Part shown: piece by piece, positions 36,901-39,717 of the stretch | How the letters are laid out: each line of letters begins with the position of its first letter | Position numbering within the stretch: position 1 is the first letter of the stretch | From: a virus | IMG/VR virus record: IMGVR_UViG_3300030382_004862 | Location: 1 to 39,717 of that record | Reading direction: 5' to 3' (one strand) | Length of the DNA stretch: 39,717 nucleotides | Notes under the pieces: model-generated | What the model saw: only the letters and a program-made list of their open reading frames with translations | Databases searched by the model: none | Told to the model about the DNA's origin: nothing | Position numbers and translations under genes: made by a program

Positions 36901-39295
36901 TGATGTTATTAAAAAGAGGGTAGAAAAGTTTGGGAATAAAGATGTTCATATATTAACAGCAAGACCTCAACAAGCTGCACCTGCTATAAAAAAATTCTTA
37001 GAAAGAAATGGAGTTGATATACCTATAGAAAATATACACGGTTTAGAAAATGGTACATCACAAGCAAAAGCAGATTTTATGATTGCTCGTGCTGCTGAAG
37101 GATATAATGATTTTTATTTTGCAGATGATATTCTTGCTAATGTTGATGCTGTTAAAAATGTTTTAGATATTGTTGATGTTAAATCAGATGTTCAACAAGC
37201 TAAAATAGTTTATAGTAAAAAATCAAATAGTGATAGATTTAATGAAATAATAGAAGAATCATCGGGATTAAGACAAGAAACAAGATTTTCAGACGCAGCA
37301 GCTAAAGTAAGGGGTGCTAAAAGTAAAGGTTTTAAATTTATAGTACCTAGTGCTGATGATTTTAAAGGATTCATATACAGTTTTTTAGGTAAAGGAAAAA
37401 CAGGTGAAGCTCATAAGGAATTTTTTGAGAAGAAGTTATTTAGACCATTGGCTAAAGGGATAGATGCTTTAAATAGAGCTAAACAAGCATTACGTAATGA
37501 TTATACTGCGCTTAAAAAGAAATATCCAAAAATTCATAAAATGATGAGAAAGGATAGTGGTTATAATTATTTTACAAATGATCAAGCTGTCAGAGTTTAT
37601 TTATGGGCTAAAAATGGTGTAAAAATACCTGGGTTATCAAAAGCTGATGTAAAAGCATTAGTTAAAATAGTGGAATCAAATCCAGATATGGTAGCTTTTG
37701 CTAATAATATATCTGCAATAACTAAATTAAAACAAGGATATATAAAACCAGGTGATAGTTGGTTAGCTGGTACTATAGGGTATGATTTACTAAATTTAAA
37801 TCAATCAACAAGAAGAGGTGAATATTTAAAAGAATTTATAAAGAATACTGATGAAATCTTTAGTAAAGAAAATTTAAATAAAATTGAAGCTATATACGGT
37901 AGTAAATTTAGAGAAGCAGTAGAAGATATGCTACATAGAATAAAAACTGGTACCAATAGAAGCAAAGGAGCAAATAGAATAGTTAATAGATGGCTTAATT
38001 GGGTTAATAACTCAGTAGGTGTAATTATGTTTATAAATACTAGATCTGCTGTTCTTCAAACAATATCTATGGCTAATTTTGTAAATTGGGGAGATAATAA
38101 TATACTTCAAGCTAGTAAAGCATTTGCTAATCAACCTCAGTTTTGGAAAGACTTTGCTCATTTATTCAACTCTGATTTCTTAAAACAAAGAAGAGGTGGT
38201 TTACGTCAAGATGTAAACTGGCAAGAAATTGCAAGAGAAGCACAACAATCTACTGACCCAATAAGGAAAGCTACAGCGATGTTATTACAAGCAGGTTTTA
38301 CACCTACACAAATAGCGGATAGTTTTGCAATAGCAATGGGTGGAGCCACATTTTATAGAAATAGAATTCAAACATATTTAAATCAAGGCCTATCGCCGGG
38401 TGATGCTGAACAAAAAGCGTTTATTGATTTTATGGATATTGCTGAATCAACACAGCAATCAGGTAGACCAGATCTTGTATCACAACAACAAGCAAGTTCA
38501 CTTGGTAAAGTTATATTAGCTTTCCAAAATGTTACAATGCAGTATACTAGAATAGCTGGTAAAAATATTTCAGATTTAATTAATAATAGAAGAGTTAGGA
38601 AACCAGGTGGAGGATATTATGATCTGACAAAAAGTGGTATGATTCGAATTAGTAGAGTAGCTTATTATATGGGTGTTCAAAATTTACTATTCCATTCCAT
38701 GCAACAAGCTTTATTTGCAATGGTGTTTGATGATGAAACAGAAGAAGAAGAATTAACAAGAGCCGCAAATATAGCGAATGGTATGTCTGATTCTATATTG
38801 CGAGGTTTAGGTTTTGGTGGCGCTATAGTTTCTACTCTTAAAAATATGGTAATAAAGTTTAGTAGACAAAGTAGTAAAAAAGATGTATACAAACAAGATT
38901 ATATGCAGGTTTTAATAGAGGCTATAAACTTATCACCACCTCTTGGTAGTAAAGCTAGAAAAATATATAACGCTTTAAATACCTATAAGTATAATCAAGA
39001 AGAAATAAAACGACGAGGATTAAAAGAACAAACTCTTTGGGAAGCTATGGCTAATGTTATTTCTGCTGGTACAAATATACCATTAGATAAAATATTTATG
39101 AAAGTAGATAGTTTAGGTGAAGCATTAGATAATGAAAATGAAGCTTGGCAAAGAATTGCTTTGTTCTTTGGTTGGAGAAAATGGCAACTTGGAGTAGATG
39201 AAGATCCCCCACCTGTAACAACATGGAATAATAAAACATCTACAAGAAAATCAACTACTCGTAGATCAACAACAAGAAGAAGATCAAATAATTGA
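30971..39295 (+). CDS. Giant polyvalent virion protein with Zn-peptidase and HAD-like domains
   Basis: This is a 2774-residue protein. Residues 1-470 are charged and helical. Two Gly/Ala-rich hydrophobic stretches near 475-497 (VAPYMGVALIPYVGVPLMAA) and 650-675 (GAAGALVGGLFPGLGGI) could insert into membrane. TTAQHEFLHPIT at 864-875 is a gluzincin-type HExxH (H867, E868, H871), with NPDEYLAMFGE giving E923 as likely third ligand. IMDFDGTVAN at 1899-1908 is HAD motif I (D1901, D1903); ILTARP supplies T1996 and FYFADDIL supplies D2052/D2053. From 2150 on it is helical. The end is strongly basic (STRKSTTRRSTTRRRSNN). The size and position after two ejection proteins suggest an internal protein delivered with the DNA. 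The two enzyme domains may act on host wall, proteins or nucleotides. Confidence 0.75.
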   Translation: MGERDKFIKSLVDQGFSREEIHAKLKEYDKAEKAKSIPSDDTTDVSEQGETSEAFKIEAGSTEFDKSNALYEENRKNYINGTGKYENVGGTKESRERYVDLLVPAPEISQYKKGTFIEHVPGADTTFTPSGKHSGGGTFGKKDTGKTISYQQETDFFNDFEKHVNKNLDAKFKVKRDKDGNVIDVKDKNKKDVIDYQNNLYGDNSDASDDELYKSIYDTIQNDFVSKDPIIKRKSETFNATLEPQVEKIQQQLLDKYKPLFGTSPKGNEKLYNALQKEFKDKVGELQKDFYADPEVQARLQKYQGVANGYFDKLNRKIKRNRSDLFKFYDKTGYLGDLIEGIDIGLTGMMQGYRGIGLQEEEKDLTNAQKRLNTLNQQLKANPDRGDEERKYITGVESFQVTPGPGGFHTRVKTKKGTLNELIKQEEENVKKHTDIYEKRLDRYMKKQDKQALFNTYSITQGEVGLDDILGTIGSVAPYMGVALIPYVGVPLMAAQSYGSSRQGILAKQMSKALGKDESALTAQDYIDFAKGNKEQIDEWLVGAGAVVMAGLERIGATRVAGKTIKALGLGKSASSNVYGSLLKGHLNKFAQGLGGRAKDVSLSSFFEGSTEVSQEFIVGVMDYFSDETINDKSAKNAFINNEYIDSAQVFEAGAAGALVGGLFPGLGGIVKQSVVEMRTAARMFSSKFDMKNNPARAEEYFNGVKKELDRKLKNNEIDQETYDRETDYMQGLYGKSLKIKGHLDADVKHDILNLMYKRDQKQADLNDENTDESEHAKLKKDIEKINSEIQNKQGVSFVEKGVQELKDLGFTEDLEIDGSLTQKELEKKFGKENVSDSEGFFDPVTNKMYVNSELANSKGNITTAQHEFLHPITKALIKAGKIKKETITEMVSKYDKDGYVQGRLDGDKKTYTEEYLNQNPDEYLAMFGEGVAEGKINIEENFSGVKNFFRKAFKMAMPKSDIDFDTVDGLKNFMVEYSKSDREGKLTKAFTGSLEGVKQIRDEEGGVVKSSNIAGQLDKFNGDANRMVNSTLMNTKDGRMVDMDKVPLHQSEFGEEIGGIVEALTKKLFDPIAIDATRVIDDDRMVARNKFKDDLVTKAATLMSSEYKTEKLGGLTVDQWLTQMLYQRGNTSATDLGVEEHIAKRLDHTTDTGGTVDQEGTKKDKEFINLRGDVFEIQKDSKPYKRIVAKVKDIITRKYLTKEKSVKGKKTKVKVKLDFANPNLRKDLHNLFQKEIRKILIEEGVIPKKLVDYQAWLRKKQPGIWGKLSQDVINVRFDDLIKKVIKRMGRPGSKVSLNVKDINAGNALFIKNNIDSDAWVEYFTPRGRKESLGQALSIELADDAVNMVMGDPEVIRTREDGGLNIGVAKGETAVQTMARTVQRPVGLVFSKTAAAKSIGTEAEQGDYKKIINIFKSKDFKDDIRKYAQHTTEDERGTPAIKQVFRKHLEKAGFETIKPKELTKIINEYNKETAFSINNQIEYRRLEKNIDDYVSNYLVNITEDPSSREIVSVLAEVDGKFDKSSVEDINTGRDGAKTFADAVVDGYILDKNGNKIPLKSKKENLGIILSGTWEQEGIGAFTTRGKKGKKETPNSIKVEEKELIPNLKKGKPKQARASFFINVADIVKNIPKFGKAKKDGFNKLLSDLGKKDIYTDPSSKLNKQWEKEPGNFEKIKPFFKELNTEGKKVKKILEETIEDLRTLKKHGYLSNEQVRIKIESLFSDTHGLGRLAAVPTYFPTKPISEIVKQLGLTPEIVKKYIPSSKTGIDPWVLEHMIVANNISARAYQYVTKGDAKSKASLDKELANYKTAIIPQVLDQMLKAGGLQSNMGIKHEAGVDPLISRYKELLEYIELYDVDTDKSIGKNSIVHSKSIKQDKLLDKAMEMSQRENAPKKGITIMDFDGTVANTKSMVTYEIPKYVRSGAHLYDVFMGKIPKKGKLTPEQFAEQSAMLEKRGAIFDFGEFNQVKKGQKGPLFDVIKKRVEKFGNKDVHILTARPQQAAPAIKKFLERNGVDIPIENIHGLENGTSQAKADFMIARAAEGYNDFYFADDILANVDAVKNVLDIVDVKSDVQQAKIVYSKKSNSDRFNEIIEESSGLRQETRFSDAAAKVRGAKSKGFKFIVPSADDFKGFIYSFLGKGKTGEAHKEFFEKKLFRPLAKGIDALNRAKQALRNDYTALKKKYPKIHKMMRKDSGYNYFTNDQAVRVYLWAKNGVKIPGLSKADVKALVKIVESNPDMVAFANNISAITKLKQGYIKPGDSWLAGTIGYDLLNLNQSTRRGEYLKEFIKNTDEIFSKENLNKIEAIYGSKFREAVEDMLHRIKTGTNRSKGANRIVNRWLNWVNNSVGVIMFINTRSAVLQTISMANFVNWGDNNILQASKAFANQPQFWKDFAHLFNSDFLKQRRGGLRQDVNWQEIAREAQQSTDPIRKATAMLLQAGFTPTQIADSFAIAMGGATFYRNRIQTYLNQGLSPGDAEQKAFIDFMDIAESTQQSGRPDLVSQQQASSLGKVILAFQNVTMQYTRIAGKNISDLINNRRVRKPGGGYYDLTKSGMIRISRVAYYMGVQNLLFHSMQQALFAMVFDDETEEEELTRAANIANGMSDSILRGLGFGGAIVSTLKNMVIKFSRQSSKKDVYKQDYMQVLIEAINLSPPLGSKARKIYNALNTYKYNQEEIKRRGLKEQTLWEAMANVISAGTNIPLDKIFMKVDSLGEALDNENEAWQRIALFFGWRKWQLGVDEDPPPVTTWNNKTSTRKSTTRRSTTRRRSNN

Positions 39296-39346
39296 TTAAA
39301 TAATACTACAAAACAAGTGATAATAAACCTTATAAAGACTTAAACT

Positions 39347-39717
39347 ATGAGAATACTACTAATAACATTAATGTTGCTAATATCTAGCAACGCAAACGCA
39401 CAGTTCTTTAAGGATGTATATAAAGATTTCCTTAAATATGGAACATTCTACGCAGCTGGGAACATAGGTAATGCCTATGATACACAAACACCTAGTTACT
39501 TTATTAGAACTGATCCAGATAACTTATATGCAATACCAACTGTTTTAGATAATACAGTTCACCATCCTTTTGATTATAGATATGGTATAGGTATTAGAAA
39601 GTTAGCTAGATTTGATTATGAGGTTAAACCTGGTAATTTCTGGACTGGTGATAGTAAAATAGAAAAACAAACAGCTTTATCAGCACCATCATCCGCTGTA
39701 AAAGGTTTCGAATATCT
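39347..39717 (+). CDS. Secreted / outer-surface-type protein, 3'-partial
   Basis: This frame runs from ATG 39347 to the window end with no stop (about 123 residues visible). The start RILLITLMLLISSNANA|QFF is a typical Sec signal peptide with cleavage after Ala-Asn-Ala. The mature part (FFKDVYKDFLKYGTFYAAGN, PSYFIRTDPDNLYAI, HPFDYRYGIGIRKLARFDYE) has alternating aromatic strands like a small outer-membrane or periplasmic beta protein. Similar signal-bearing proteins occur after tail genes in marine phages; the function is unknown. A phage gene sending a product across the host membrane suggests superinfection exclusion, lysis aid or a virion surface component. Confidence 0.68.
   Translation, partial: MRILLITLMLLISSNANAQFFKDVYKDFLKYGTFYAAGNIGNAYDTQTPSYFIRTDPDNLYAIPTVLDNTVHHPFDYRYGIGIRKLARFDYEVKPGNFWTGDSKIEKQTALSAPSSAVKGFEY

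Overview
This window looks like the late (structural) part of an AT-rich tailed-phage genome. Every supported gene is on the + strand, genes are packed with short gaps or overlaps of 1 to 20 bases, and the standard code is used (TAA, TGA and TAG all end genes). Nearly all starts lack a Shine-Dalgarno sequence and instead follow A/T-only leaders (typically ...AAAAATTATGG), as in Bacteroidota and their phages. Together with a crAss-like/marine-flavophage style terminase, portal and tail module, this suggests a podovirus-like phage of a (probably marine) Bacteroidota host. The host is inferred, not proven.

Layout. Bases 1-8786 hold two huge Thr/Ser/Asn-rich repeat proteins (the first open at the left edge, at least 714 aa; the second 1850 aa). 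They are built almost entirely of 10- and 8-residue units such as TTTTYNTSTN and STVVSTSK. Between them sits a guanidinoacetate-methyltransferase-like enzyme fused to a degenerate Hint (intein-like) domain. Behind the second fibre is a GT-B-like enzyme with a KPHP motif (8846-9754). Bases 9815-11386 hold five small overlapping genes, including a GroES-like protein and a CxxCxxCC cluster protein. Bases 11390-19114 are the packaging and head module: large terminase, portal, a small virion protein, scaffold and major capsid protein, ended by a strong hairpin terminator.

Bases 19192-27876 encode a capsid-adjacent protein, two connector/ring-type proteins and a tail hub ('stabilization') protein. 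The tail hub is split into two ORFs with a nucleotidyltransferase-like ORF wedged between them. Bases 27889-39295 encode three probable internal/ejection proteins: one with a self-cleaving Peptidase_S74 tail, one of 722 aa, and a 2774-aa giant with a zinc-peptidase motif and a HAD phosphatase-like domain. A secreted-type protein begins at 39347 and runs off the window.

Most notable: (1) the repeat fibres, whose protein repeats are regular while their DNA is scrambled by synonymous codons, and whose units usually carry an N-x-S/T sequon; (2) the methyltransferase-Hint and GT-B-like enzymes interleaved with them, suggesting a fibre-modification cassette; (3) the split tail hub gene. No CRISPR array, tRNA, rRNA, transposase, integrase or replication gene was seen, and no stretch over 300 bases lacks a gene.
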